A stretch of DNA of 64,000 nt from Laceyella tengchongensis (GTDB lineage Bacteria > Bacillota > Bacilli > Thermoactinomycetales > Thermoactinomycetaceae): positions 1 to 64,000 of the forward strand of contig NZ_FXTU01000004.1 of NCBI RefSeq assembly GCF_900182735.1, written 5' to 3'. Within the stretch, counting starts at the first letter, position 1; every line of letters begins with the position of its first letter. The notes beneath the pieces were generated by a model. The model saw only the letters and a list, made by a program, of their open reading frames with translations. It was not told the DNA's origin and did not search any database. The position numbers were made by a program, and so were the translations under genes. Shown here one piece after another: positions 18,396-27,094 of this stretch.

Positions 18396-18429
18396 CCCGT
18401 GCATCGAATGCTCGATCACGGGTTTTTTT
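18396..18429 (+). terminator. terminator after the YvbH-like gene
   Basis: A CCCGTG...CACGGG stem with seven T. Confidence 0.85.
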
Positions 18430-18568
18430 CAGGCGAACAAAGGGGCCGACTTGGGGCGAGGAACATAAGATAACGATTGAAATGAAGCACTAGATGCGCG
18501 AAAATAAATATAAAAGTTCTTAATCGAAAGCGTTTGCAAGAGCGGATGAACTGTGAAGGGAGCGGACG

Positions 18569-18823
18569 ATGGTGGATGATCCGAGGAGTCGGATGTGGGG
18601 AGTGGGGCTCCTGTTTCTGGCTTTTGTCTTGGCTCTGCTGCTGAAACAAGCGTTTTTTGCGCATCTCTTGGGAGTCGGATTGGCGATGGTGGTCTGGACG
18701 AAGCTTGCCGCTTTGTTCCCACGCAAACTGTCTGACTTTTCACTCGCGCAAAAGGTGCTGTATGTCTTTTTGATGCTGTCGGTCTTCGGTTTGACTATGG
18801 CGTTGGTGACAAACCGAGGGTGA
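18569..18823 (+). CDS. small membrane protein
   Basis: This 84-residue protein has two or three hydrophobic helices (about 10-25, 28-45 and 61-79). ATG 18569 has GAAGGGAG 7 bases upstream. The family is not recognised. It is single, and a long 14-bp-stem terminator lies about 50 bases downstream. Confidence 0.6.
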   Translation: MVDDPRSRMWGVGLLFLAFVLALLLKQAFFAHLLGVGLAMVVWTKLAALFPRKLSDFSLAQKVLYVFLMLSVFGLTMALVTNRG

Positions 18824-18873
18824 CCGTTTGATTGGCATACGAATGGGAAGGCGCGCTTTCGCCAGTATGTGAT

Positions 18874-18917
18874 GGGAAGTGCCACACGCACTCTAGCTGT
18901 GTGGCACTTCCCGTTTT
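18874..18917 (+). terminator. strong terminator
   Basis: Perfect 14-bp arms (18874-18887 and 18899-18912) are followed by TTTT. Confidence 0.85.
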
Positions 18918-18972
18918 CCATTTGTGGTTCGGGTGGGGGTGATTTTTTGCTTGGGCGCAAAAAATAGGAGCC

Positions 18973-19503
18973 TTACGCGTCGTGAGCGGCGATAAACTCG
19001 TCCAGCCGTTTCTTTTGCCGCAAATGGTGGGCGAAATGCATCACGATATGATGATACCATTCTTGGGCGTTAATATAGCCGAAATACGGGTGTTTTACCT
19101 TGCGATCAGGCGAGATGGAGTCAATGGAGGGGGCGATTGCTTTCATTTGTGCTGACAATTGCTCCAGCTTTTGTCGAAGTTCTTCTCGGGAGCGGGGCTG
19201 CTGGGAGGTGTGTTCGGCCGATGGTGGCACTTTGGCTTTAATCGGGGGAATAGCACCTGTCATATACACCCATTTGCCTACCCACGTTTTTTTTAATTTG
19301 CGGTTTTCCGGTGCCGTGGCGCAGGCTTGGAGTGATGCCAATTGTAAAAAGCCCGTTTCGATGAGGTGATTGTACATCTCACCGAGTGACCATTCTGTTG
19401 CTGATGGCTTCAAGGTAAACGATTCCCAAGAGTATGTGTCCAATTCGTCCATGTAGTAGCCGGCTAGTGCTTCATATTTCTCCAGAATTTCCTTCGTTTC
19501 CAT
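18973..19503 (-). CDS. DinB-like (DinB_2) protein
   Basis: This 176-residue, four-helix-bundle protein resembles the DinB/YfiT family. Likely metal-ligand histidines are in MYNHLIE near residue 45 and in WYHHIVMHFAHHLRQ near the C-terminus. DinB-like proteins act as metal-dependent enzymes or thiol transferases of varied substrate; the function here is unknown. The start at ATG 19503 has AAGGGAG 7-8 bases upstream; the longer frame to 19569 has none. It is the only leftward gene in this stretch. Confidence 0.75.
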   Translation of the reverse strand: METKEILEKYEALAGYYMDELDTYSWESFTLKPSATEWSLGEMYNHLIETGFLQLASLQACATAPENRKLKKTWVGKWVYMTGAIPPIKAKVPPSAEHTSQQPRSREELRQKLEQLSAQMKAIAPSIDSISPDRKVKHPYFGYINAQEWYHHIVMHFAHHLRQKKRLDEFIAAHDA

Positions 19504-19694
19504 CTGATTGTCTCCCTTGGTCTTAGTTGCCTTCATTATAACAATCGCGGCTCGCTTCACGATGGGCAATTGTGTCCATTACCTGAAACGCTTGGCCCTC
19601 CTTGTGGGGTAGCTTTAATTGACCAATCTATATGCTTGCGGCTAGGCCACCGGAAATCATTGGACTGGCCGACGGTAAAAAAATTGTTGCATTC

Positions 19695-19741
19695 TTGACA
19701 TAAAATCACTTAACATAAAAGAAAGTTGGAAGCGCTTAGAT
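19695..19741 (+). promoter_or_regulatory. glpT promoter elements and cre site
   Basis: TTGACA at 19695-19700 could be the -35 box; a -10 box is not clear. At 19726-19740 the sequence TTGGAAGCGCTTAGA matches the CcpA catabolite-response element consensus except at one position. This suggests repression by preferred sugars, as is known for glp genes in Bacillus. Confidence 0.55.
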
Positions 19742-19781
19742 CGTTTCTGTATTTGTAAGTTAATAATGGTGATGAGGATAG

Positions 19782-19844
19782 GAGACCACTAATTTAAACT
19801 CTTTGCGACGTTGCAAAAGGGTTGTATTTGTGGTCTCTTTTTTT
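19782..19844 (+). promoter_or_regulatory. leader terminator of glpTQ (GlpP-type antitermination)
   Basis: GAGACCAC (19782-19789) pairs with GTGGTCTC (19830-19837), followed by seven T, in the leader ahead of glpT. In Bacillus, glp leaders carry such terminators, and GlpP with glycerol-3-phosphate prevents stopping. The location and gene content fit this; GlpP itself is not in the window. Confidence 0.7.
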
Positions 19845-19877
19845 CATCCCAATATTTAGCATGGGAGGGAATTGCCG

Positions 19878-21227
19878 ATGAATTGGCTATTGACATTGTT
19901 CAAGCCAGCTCCTCATATTGAGAGGTTGCCAGCGGATAAGATTGATTCAACTTATCGTCGGCTTCGGCTACAAGTGTTTTTGGGCATTTTTATTGGTTAT
20001 GCTGGCTATTATTTGGTGCGGAAAAACTTTTCCCTGGCCATTCCCGATTTGGTGCGGGAAGGCTTCTCCAAAGGTGAGTTGGGACTGGTGCTGTCAGCCA
20101 TTTCCATCGCATATGGTATCAGCAAGTTTTTGATGGGGATCGTTTCCGACCGGAGCAACCCCAGGTACTTCCTAGCGACGGGCCTTATTTTATCAGCTCT
20201 GATCAACATGGCGTTCGGTTTGATTCCCGCTATTACATCCAGCATCACAGTGATGTTTGTGCTGATGTTTTTAAACGGCTGGGCGCAAGGCATGGGATGG
20301 CCCCCTAGCGGAAAAACGGTGGTGCATTGGTTTTCCATCAGTGAACGGGGCACAAAAATGTCTTTGTGGAACATCGCCCATAATATTGGGGGCGGGCTGG
20401 TGGCTCCGTTGATGACACTAGGCATCGCGATTTTCGCCACCTGGAAAAGCGTGTTCTTCTTCCCGGCAATGATTGCGCTGGTGATCGCCCTGTTCATCTT
20501 ATTGACAGTACGCGACACGCCGCAGTCGGTGGGCTTGCCGCCGATTGAAGAATACAAAAACGACTATCCGCAAGGAAGCGAAAACGAAGATTACGACAAG
20601 GATTTGACCACGAAGGAAATTCTGTTCAAGTATGTGTTGAACAACAAGTTCTTGTGGTATATCGCCCTCGCCAATATCTTTGTGTATTTTGTACGCTATG
20701 GTGTCATCGACTGGGCACCCACTTATCTCACGGAAGCGAAGGGCTTTTCTCCAGAGGGTTCTAGATGGGCGTACTTCCTGTATGAATATGCTGGCATTCC
20801 AGGCATGCTGCTGAGCGGATGGATGAGCGACAAGCTGTTCAAAGGGCGGCGCGCACCGGCAAGTGTCATATTCATGGCCGGCGTATTGATCGCGGTATTA
20901 ATCTACTGGCTAAATCCGGCGGGCAATCCCTTGTTGGATAACATTGCCCTGGTAGCGATCGGGTTCTTGATTTATGGTCCAGTTATGATGATTGGTTTGC
21001 ACGCATTGGACTTGGTGCCCAAAAAAGCTGCAGGCACCGCGGCTGGCTTGACTGGATTTTTTGGGTACCTCTTTGGAACCGCTTTCGCCAGCGCCATTGT
21101 TGGCTATGTCGTTGACGGCTTTGGTTGGGATGGGATGTTTACACTGTTGGTTGTTTCTTGTGTTTTAGCCATCCTTTTCTTGGCTCTGACATGGAACACA
21201 GGCAAATCTGAGCAAAAAACGGTTTAA
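19878..21227 (+). CDS. glpT: glycerol-3-phosphate:phosphate antiporter
   Basis: This 449-residue, 12-helix protein belongs to the organophosphate:phosphate antiporter branch of the major facilitators. GlpT-type features include GYAGYYLVRKNFSLAIPDL near residue 40, GWAQGMGWPPSGKTVVHW near 140 and SLWNIAHNIGGGLVAP near 165. It would bring glycerol-3-phosphate into the cell in exchange for phosphate. ATG 19878 lies 8 bases after GGGAGGG; TTG 19872 is possible but less likely. glpQ follows by about 40 bases, so they form an operon that supplies and imports glycerol-3-phosphate. Confidence 0.95.
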   Translation: MNWLLTLFKPAPHIERLPADKIDSTYRRLRLQVFLGIFIGYAGYYLVRKNFSLAIPDLVREGFSKGELGLVLSAISIAYGISKFLMGIVSDRSNPRYFLATGLILSALINMAFGLIPAITSSITVMFVLMFLNGWAQGMGWPPSGKTVVHWFSISERGTKMSLWNIAHNIGGGLVAPLMTLGIAIFATWKSVFFFPAMIALVIALFILLTVRDTPQSVGLPPIEEYKNDYPQGSENEDYDKDLTTKEILFKYVLNNKFLWYIALANIFVYFVRYGVIDWAPTYLTEAKGFSPEGSRWAYFLYEYAGIPGMLLSGWMSDKLFKGRRAPASVIFMAGVLIAVLIYWLNPAGNPLLDNIALVAIGFLIYGPVMMIGLHALDLVPKKAAGTAAGLTGFFGYLFGTAFASAIVGYVVDGFGWDGMFTLLVVSCVLAILFLALTWNTGKSEQKTV

Positions 21228-21266
21228 ACCGTCATTTGACTACTGACATCAATGGGGGAACAGCAA

Positions 21267-22187
21267 ATGAAAAAGTCAATGAAACGTGTAGCCATGACCA
21301 TCGCCGCATTAGGACTCAGCTTTGCAGTCGGGGTGACCAGCGCTTTCGCCGCACCAGATGCAGCTCGGGCGGGCAAAGGAGATAAGGACCTTTTGTCACC
21401 CGACCGGGTCCTGAATGTGGCCCATCGGGGGGCTTCCGGCCATGCGCCTGAGCATACCATCGTCGCTTATCAGCTAGCGAAAAAGATGAAAGCGGACTAC
21501 ATTGAAATCGATTTGCAGATGACCAAAGACGGCCATCTCATCGCCATGCACGATGAAACGCTGGATCGGACCACGAACGGCACCGGGTTGGTCAAAGATC
21601 ACACCTTGGCCGAAATCAAGCGGTTGGATGCCGGGTCATGGTTCAACGAAGCGCATCCCGACAAAGCGAAGCCGGCCTACAAAGGGTTGAAAGTGCCGAC
21701 ACTTGACGAAGTGCTTCGCCATTTTGGACACAGCGCCAACTACTACATCGAAACCAAAGCGCCGGAAATCTACCCGGGCATGGAAGAAAAATTGCTTAAG
21801 ACCTTAGAAGCCCATCGGCTCATTGGCAAGCACGCCAAGCGTGGAAAGGTGATTATACAATCTTTCAGCCCAGAAAGCTTGAAAAAAATCCATGCCCTAA
21901 ACCCAGAGCTCCCCTTGGTTACCCTGCTGTGGTATGAAAACCAACAAGGCCACATCACCAAACGGGAACTGGATGAGATCAAAACCTACGCCATCGGGGT
22001 TGGTGCCAACTTCGACCGCATTGACCGTGCGTACGTCCAAAAGGTGCGCAAGAGTGGCTTGCTGTTCCACCCTTACACCGTCAACGAAAAACCGGATATG
22101 AAGCGCATGCTCGATTGGGGCGCGACCGGCATGTTCACCAACTACGCCGACCGCCTGACCGACCTTTTAAAAAAGAATTGCAAATAG
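21267..22187 (+). CDS. glpQ: secreted glycerophosphodiester phosphodiesterase
   Basis: The protein has 306 residues with a signal peptide (1-28, cleavage after AFA). The GDPD TIM barrel shows the catalytic HRG (His53, Arg54), Glu62 in APEHT and a second His in AMHDETLDRTT. It hydrolyses glycerophosphodiesters from lipids or teichoic acids to glycerol-3-phosphate and an alcohol outside the cell, feeding GlpT. ATG 21267 is chosen because GGGGGA is 7 bases upstream. A perfect-palindrome terminator follows. Confidence 0.92.
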   Translation: MKKSMKRVAMTIAALGLSFAVGVTSAFAAPDAARAGKGDKDLLSPDRVLNVAHRGASGHAPEHTIVAYQLAKKMKADYIEIDLQMTKDGHLIAMHDETLDRTTNGTGLVKDHTLAEIKRLDAGSWFNEAHPDKAKPAYKGLKVPTLDEVLRHFGHSANYYIETKAPEIYPGMEEKLLKTLEAHRLIGKHAKRGKVIIQSFSPESLKKIHALNPELPLVTLLWYENQQGHITKRELDEIKTYAIGVGANFDRIDRAYVQKVRKSGLLFHPYTVNEKPDMKRMLDWGATGMFTNYADRLTDLLKKNCK

Positions 22188-22215
22188 CCGCCGGAAGATC
22201 CAGGGCGGTGAAAGA

Positions 22216-22252
22216 AAAACTCTTCTCACAAGCTTGTGAGAAGAGTTTTTTT
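22216..22252. terminator. bidirectional terminator between glpQ and essB
   Basis: A perfect palindrome AAACTCTTCTCACA/TGTGAGAAGAGTTT lies between convergent genes, with T-runs on both strands. Confidence 0.9.
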
Positions 22253-22268
22253 GGTTGGCATCACAAGG

Positions 22269-23486
22269 TTATTTTTTTCCTTGTTGACTCTTTACGTATT
22301 GGATTAGTTGTGGATGGTTACTATCTTTTGCTATGGTTTCAGCGCTTTTAAACTTTTTTTGTTTAAGATATGCATCGATGATGATTTTATAGCGCCGTTG
22401 ATTTAAATAGATTTGATCTTTTAATTCTGTCATCTTTTCATAGTCTTTAAGCATAACCGCTTTTTCGAATTGCAGTCCTGGTAAAAGCGGTTGGCTTTTG
22501 GCCAGTTGGGTAAGATAATCGGGATTTAGCTTTTGCGCATTGTCGATTTCTCCAATATTTACATAGTACTCTACCACTGTTTGCCTATACTCAGGTGACA
22601 AGTCATTCATATCCGTTTGTTGGAATTGTTGTGTTGCCTTTGCATAGTCTTGCAAGGCTGCGTACCGCAATCCTTCAATAAACGTTGGAGGGAGCTGGGA
22701 AGCGGTGCCGCTGGAAGAAGATATCCCATAGATTACACCAAACACAGCTAAGGCGAATACAGCGATTCCACCTCCAATCAAAACTTTTTTTTGAGGGAGG
22801 TGGCTTTGCGGTTTGGACTCCTCTTTAGCCGAAGCATCTTCAGATTGAGATGATGACAGATCTTCAAGAGCTTCACTTTCATCTGCGAGAATGGATTGCA
22901 AGTCTTTTATTGTTTTGGCTCGCAAAATACGTTTGGTGATGTCTCGATACTCATTGATAAGGCAACGGTTAGCATAACTATTGCCATTGAGTAGCAAATT
23001 TTCATAGCGAGCTGAAGTGAACAGGAGAAGAATCATTCGTTTAATCTGTTCTACCAAAGGTTCTTCTTCATAACCGGGAGCGGGCATTTGCCCCTTCAAC
23101 CCGCGATACAATACCAATACGGTTCCATCGCTTTCATGGACAAAAAAGTTGAGTGGGTGGAATAGGGTGACCAGGTGGTCATTATTGGAAAAATAATCTC
23201 CTAAAAAGAGCAAATTGTTGGCGATAGCCAATCTCAACTGTTTGGAGGGGTTGAGTTCCGAACGCACACGCTCATAAATAAAAAAACCGTCCTCCAAGAA
23301 AAAACGCATCACAAATTTGTGATGGTCTTCGGTAAAGTAAGAATCAAATGAAAAGCCGATCCCAGGAAGATGGGTGATTTGTGCCAGTTCGTCATATGTA
23401 ACGTTGCAGTCCGACGTCGGCAACTCATAAGAAACATCATCTTGATCAAAAACAATGGTGCCACTGCCCATGGCGATTTTTTTCAT
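22269..23486 (-). CDS. essB: type VII secretion protein EssB/YukC-like
   Basis: The protein has 405 residues. Residues 1-205 form the EssB-type pseudokinase-like domain, a charged low-complexity linker lies at about 207-232, a single membrane helix at about 234-256 (KKVLIGGGIAVFALAVFGVIYG), and a helical extracellular tail at 260-405. EssB is a core membrane part of the Bacillales type VII (ESX/WXG100) secretion machine. The ATG at 23486 has GGAGGA upstream. The expected partners (EsaA, EssA, EssC, WXG100) are not next to it, so this is an isolated copy. Confidence 0.8.
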   Translation of the reverse strand: MKKIAMGSGTIVFDQDDVSYELPTSDCNVTYDELAQITHLPGIGFSFDSYFTEDHHKFVMRFFLEDGFFIYERVRSELNPSKQLRLAIANNLLFLGDYFSNNDHLVTLFHPLNFFVHESDGTVLVLYRGLKGQMPAPGYEEEPLVEQIKRMILLLFTSARYENLLLNGNSYANRCLINEYRDITKRILRAKTIKDLQSILADESEALEDLSSSQSEDASAKEESKPQSHLPQKKVLIGGGIAVFALAVFGVIYGISSSSGTASQLPPTFIEGLRYAALQDYAKATQQFQQTDMNDLSPEYRQTVVEYYVNIGEIDNAQKLNPDYLTQLAKSQPLLPGLQFEKAVMLKDYEKMTELKDQIYLNQRRYKIIIDAYLKQKKFKSAETIAKDSNHPQLIQYVKSQQGKK

Positions 23487-23638
23487 AGGATTCCTCCGTT
23501 CGATAAGGGATGTTTATATTATAAAGAATAAATATCGATTGTGGTTTTAAACATTTATTGGATAAAGGCATACCAAAGTATGTAATTGATAGCAATGATG
23601 AGCTACGAGACAAAAAAGTGCGTACGGTGAAATAGTCA

Positions 23639-23676
23639 AGACCAAGATAACTGCTGTAAGGTTATCTTGGTCTTTT
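23639..23676. terminator. hairpin with T-run
   Basis: AGACCAAGATAAC (23639-23651) pairs with GTTATCTTGGTCT (23661-23673), followed by T4. No rightward gene ends here, so its purpose is unclear; it may be left over from a lost gene. Confidence 0.5.
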
Positions 23677-23879
23677 AATCTTTGAGTGGTGAGATCATCT
23701 TCACAGTATCTAATTGTAAGGGGATGAATAATTCGCTTGCAACTAAGTTATCTTACTATATTTCGGTGTCTAGATTCTGTCTATATCGGCTTGTTTAAAG
23801 ATCAGTTAGCCGTAGCGGGCCGCGCTAATCCAGAAAGGGAATTTGCTGTTGGGCGAGATTTTTTGGTTTATAAAACAAA

Positions 23880-23901
23880 AAATCCCCGTTTCGGGGTTAT
23901 G
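23880..23901 (-). terminator. terminator of the 183-residue gene
   Basis: A CCCCG/CGGGG stem with a T-run on the minus strand directly after the stop. Confidence 0.7.
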
Positions 23902-24448
23902 TATGGGCAGGAATCAGATGTGTTTTAGCAAAGTCTTTGACGCTGTCAAAGTCGCCATAGCGGATCTCTACAGTCTTGTCCGTTTTTTTGTCAGTTAGAT
24001 ACAGTGGGTGTTTCACCGCTTCTGTGTGGGTGTATGTTTTCCAAAGCCAATTGATCTCATCTACGATAAACGCTTTGTGAGAAGAAAAGTAAAAGCCAGC
24101 CCAAACAACGCCTACACCGTTCTGAACCTCGTCAATTGGGTATTCACCGACCAATTCCTCAATTTCCCGCATGTGTGCATAGTACTGCACGGATCGTTCA
24201 GGAAACCCAAGGGTGATACCAAGATGATAATGGTATGCACCAGAGTAAGCTTGTACACCGTCCATTCTGTTTTTAAAGTCATTCATCAGGGTGTCATTTT
24301 GAAAGAACAGACAGCTACGTGGCTCATGCGGTAGAACGTGTGTAATGTGTGGGTACTCTTTTAATTGGCTGTAACTTTGATGGGTGTTCAATTCTAACAC
24401 AGCCGGTTTGTAGCCGTCTAAAAAGGCTTGGTACCAACGCTTTTTCAT
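23897..24448 (-). CDS. hypothetical protein
   Basis: This 183-residue cytosolic protein has many Tyr, His and Trp (YHYHLGITLGFPERS, YYAHMREIEEL). I do not recognise a fold. The start at ATG 24448 has AGAAGGAGAG 10 bases upstream. It begins the run of accessory-type genes to the left of the type IV secretion genes and follows a 57-residue zinc-ribbon gene on the same strand, with a terminator-like hairpin between them. Confidence 0.55.
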   Translation of the reverse strand: MKKRWYQAFLDGYKPAVLELNTHQSYSQLKEYPHITHVLPHEPRSCLFFQNDTLMNDFKNRMDGVQAYSGAYHYHLGITLGFPERSVQYYAHMREIEELVGEYPIDEVQNGVGVVWAGFYFSSHKAFIVDEINWLWKTYTHTEAVKHPLYLTDKKTDKTVEIRYGDFDSVKDFAKTHLIPAHT

Positions 24449-24477
24449 GGGGGCTACTCTCCTTCTTGGTTTCAATA

Positions 24478-24507
24478 AAAAACCAGTCCCAAATATGAGA
24501 CTGGTTC
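24478..24507 (-). terminator. terminator of the zinc-ribbon gene
   Basis: AACCAGTCCC/GAGACTGGTT with a T-run on the minus strand. Confidence 0.7.
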
Positions 24508-24559
24508 AAGTATACGTCAAACATTAGACTGTCATCAACCATTTTTTGAAATAATCAGA

Positions 24560-24733
24560 TTAATCAGGCTCGACGACAACTTCACAGCGGGAGCATTTCC
24601 ACTCCCCGTTGCTCCATGACAGTTTGTCGTCTTTGCCGCATGACCAGCAGTCGCTAGGTTTTGGTGCTTTGAATTTTTTTGCAATAAGACCTTCGATACC
24701 CATACCTTTTAGAACAAACCATTTTCCGCGCAT
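24560..24733 (-). CDS. small zinc-ribbon protein
   Basis: This 57-residue protein has two CxxC knuckles (CWSCGKDDK and CSRC, about residues 29-50), typical of a zinc ribbon. It is basic at the N-terminus (MRGKWFVLKG) and ends VVVEPD. ATG 24733 is preferred over ATG 24739 because the GAGGGGG site then sits 7 bases away. Zinc ribbons of this size bind nucleic acid or protein. It is the rightmost of the two small genes at the left flank of the type IV secretion region. Confidence 0.7.
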   Translation of the reverse strand: MRGKWFVLKGMGIEGLIAKKFKAPKPSDCWSCGKDDKLSWSNGEWKCSRCEVVVEPD

Positions 24734-24974
24734 CGCCATACCCCCTCGGTTATTTAACCAGAATAGATAGTGCGGGTAGAGAACGTATGTTGCGGCTACA
24801 GTTTTATTATAGTACTTATAACCATAATTTTCAATATTTTTAAAAAATGTATAAATGATCTTAATTTCTCTTGTGTAACTCGTATTCTTTGTTAATTAAA
24901 ACTTTAACATTATGCGTGCATAATAACTGCACCCCTTAAATTAGGAGCGCAGTTATTGAATGAATTAGTTCCTT

Positions 24975-25180
24975 GGAAGATTTCCGATGAATTCATTTTT
25001 CACGAGAATCATCTTTTTTGAGTAATTTTAACTTAAAATGAAGCCTTTTTAGAATAGGATCTAAATATTGCGATTTACTTCCAATTCTATTAAAAAATTC
25101 GGCCTGTTATCTGGGGTTTCCCAGATGAGTAGCGTTATCGATAATCTCGTATCTTAATAATTCAAGAATTGATCGTATAT
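24975..25180 (-). pseudogene. decayed fragment, unknown family
   Basis: On the minus strand a frame readable as about 58 residues (ILELLRYEIIDNATHLGNPR, then a TAA, then QAEFFNRIGSKSQY and a Lys-rich end) looks coding but is broken by an in-frame stop and has no start. It lies just beyond the immunity-gene remnant and is probably part of an old toxin-immunity cassette. Confidence 0.4.
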
Positions 25181-25186
25181 TACTTA

Positions 25187-25256
25187 ACGGAAAGGTTAAG
25201 ATACGTTTCCGTATAATACAGAGTGTCAAGCTACTCCCGTTCGGTAACAGAAAGCC
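25187..25256 (-). pseudogene. 3' remnant of a second immunity-gene copy
   Basis: About 65 bases nearly identical to the 3' end of the 203-residue gene (26330-26395). Its reading is LDTLYYTETYLNLSVK, as in the intact gene, but the Trp codon before it is TAG. It lies downstream of the nuclease gene, so the nuclease gene stands between a full and a decayed copy of the same partner gene. Confidence 0.65.
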
Positions 25257-25384
25257 AGGATAAATCGACTTACATTACAAAGCGAATGGGAAATAAGGCA
25301 ATTGTGTTAGACCCTCATTCCCATTCGCCGTGTGATCTTATATGGATGGTCTATGTGCTACAACCGAGACCTATGGTCTCATTA

Positions 25385-26287
25385 TCATCTTTCCATTTGA
25401 CTTTCATATGAAGGAGATTTTGTTTGCCTGGTGTGATCCTTATCTATTCCAAGCAATTGTTTCAATGACGGATTGTCTCGGTCGTTTTTATGGACACATA
25501 TGTATTGGTCCCCGTTTTTTTCGACCAAGGCGAACTTGCAAGTTAAGCGGTTGAGTTGTTGGGGAGTTATTTGACTTAACTTCTTGATCAGAATATCCTC
25601 TTTGGGACCTATTTGGTTTAAGGTGACGCGATTAATCGGGACTTCAACCATGCGGTTTTTTTCATTTCTGGCAAACTTGAGAATGAGTTCATTTTCGTGA
25701 TATACCTGAACTTCTTTTAATGAACGGCACGCGGTAGGGGAGCATTGTTTGGTAATCGCATTAGAAATCTCTTCTAGCGACAGCTTTAGCTCTTCCCCGA
25801 TAAATTGCAGCGATGCGATGCCCTGTGGCTGTTGATCCTTAGTATAAGTAGGTGTATCGTAGCCGGAGTTTTTTATTTGATTGTTTGCTTTTTTTAATTG
25901 CGAAGTGATTGCGCTTTTTCCTGAAGTGTTTTTTATTGCTTTCACTTCATAGATTTCTTTGTCGATTCGAAAGTCTGGGTTTGTAACGTCATCTTCCAAT
26001 TTAGGACTAATTTTTTCTTTACGATCATCTTCTAATACTTCAACGATCTGCTTGTTTTCAAAAACTTGACGCTCTAGGAATTCGATTTCACCGACTGTTC
26101 CCAACCAAGCAGCTTCATTTTTTTCTCTAGAAGAATTATCTCTAAAATTAATGAATTTTTCTTCCACGTAGCCTGTAAGATAAGGTTTAAGGGCCTGCAT
26201 TCTGTCTTCAAAAGAGGCTGCTCTGTGAGCTTCCCAATCAAGTTTGGTCTGTGCAGCATCTCGATAAACAGGTAGCTTAGGTGTCAA
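25385..26287 (-). CDS. PD-(D/E)XK nuclease-like protein, toxin candidate
   Basis: This 300-residue protein has residues 60-140 reading as a PD-(D/E)XK nuclease core: Glu in VGEIEFL, Asp105 in NPDFRI, the ExK pair Glu114/Lys116 in YEVKAI, and a helix with Gln137. CdiA-type and other polymorphic toxins use the same NPDF...E-K arrangement to cleave tRNA or DNA. The C-terminal 140 residues are unassigned, with no signal peptide or LXG/WXG leader. The start at 26287 follows the upstream gene by 30 bases. The upstream partner may be its immunity protein. Confidence 0.6.
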   Translation of the reverse strand: MTPKLPVYRDAAQTKLDWEAHRAASFEDRMQALKPYLTGYVEEKFINFRDNSSREKNEAAWLGTVGEIEFLERQVFENKQIVEVLEDDRKEKISPKLEDDVTNPDFRIDKEIYEVKAIKNTSGKSAITSQLKKANNQIKNSGYDTPTYTKDQQPQGIASLQFIGEELKLSLEEISNAITKQCSPTACRSLKEVQVYHENELILKFARNEKNRMVEVPINRVTLNQIGPKEDILIKKLSQITPQQLNRLTCKFALVEKNGDQYICVHKNDRDNPSLKQLLGIDKDHTRQTKSPSYESQMER

Positions 26288-26317
26288 TAGATGTTCGCCT
26301 CGCTATTAGATAGTAGG

Positions 26318-26929
26318 TTACTTGTTCTTTACGGAAAGGTTAAGATACGTTTCCGTATAATATAGGGTGTCAAGCCACTCCCACTCGGTGACAGGAAAGA
26401 GTGTTAAGCAGTTTTCAAGTAATCGTTTCAGGACAGGGGCATTTGTTTCTGCCATTGCTTCAGTGCAAGCATCTTTTACCCGAGACAAAGGGACGAAAAT
26501 ATCTGTATTGATAAAGATGTTCATGCCCCACTCTTCGTCAGTGTTGAGATAAATGATTAGATCCACGGCTCCGCCTATTAGAACAGTCTGACCCTTATCG
26601 TTTATTCCTGTTGTGCTTAATGTGAAGCAAAGTTCATTGACATCAGGGTGTTTTTTTATAAAGGTTAAAAACTCTTCAGTCGGGGCTTTGGTAGTGATAT
26701 GTAACTGATGGATTGGTTCAAATGACCCTACCCCTTGTAAATTATAGGTCTCAACAAAAGCATCTTCACCGATAGATTCAGTGCTTACTGCAACTCGGTA
26801 GATATATCCAAAGTCTTCTGCTATACTAAATGCCTTCTGAATTATGTCCATCATCGAGGTTTTGCTTTTGTCCAGCTCGGCATAAATTGTTCCAAGACCG
26901 TAGTTATAACGCCAGACACGTATTGCCAT
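26318..26929 (-). CDS. probable immunity-type protein
   Basis: This 203-residue acidic cytosolic protein has mixed alpha/beta composition and no catalytic motif. The ATG at 26929 follows an A+T-rich promoter-like stretch. It is transcribed just ahead of the nuclease-like gene, and its 3' end is repeated as a decayed copy on the other side of that gene. This co-duplication is typical of toxin-immunity cassettes. The immunity role is inferred only from this context. Confidence 0.5.
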   Translation of the reverse strand: MAIRVWRYNYGLGTIYAELDKSKTSMMDIIQKAFSIAEDFGYIYRVAVSTESIGEDAFVETYNLQGVGSFEPIHQLHITTKAPTEEFLTFIKKHPDVNELCFTLSTTGINDKGQTVLIGGAVDLIIYLNTDEEWGMNIFINTDIFVPLSRVKDACTEAMAETNAPVLKRLLENCLTLFPVTEWEWLDTLYYTETYLNLSVKNK

Positions 26930-27046
26930 TTTTCATCACACCTTTTTAATTTAATAATTCAATTATAATCTAAAATATATTTTTGTGTATATTTCAGATG
27001 ATGTAGAAATCGACTTAAGTTTGCTTAAAGAGCTTGTTGACGCTCG

Positions 27047-27085
27047 GAGACAGGAAACCATAACAAACATGGTTGTTCCTGCCTC
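27047..27085 (-). terminator. hairpin downstream of virD4-like gene
   Basis: GAGACAGGAAACCA (27047-27060) pairs with TGGTTGTTCCTGCCTC (27070-27085), just after the stop of the coupling-protein gene. A T-run is weak. Confidence 0.5.
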
Positions 27086-27094
27086 TTGGTGTTA

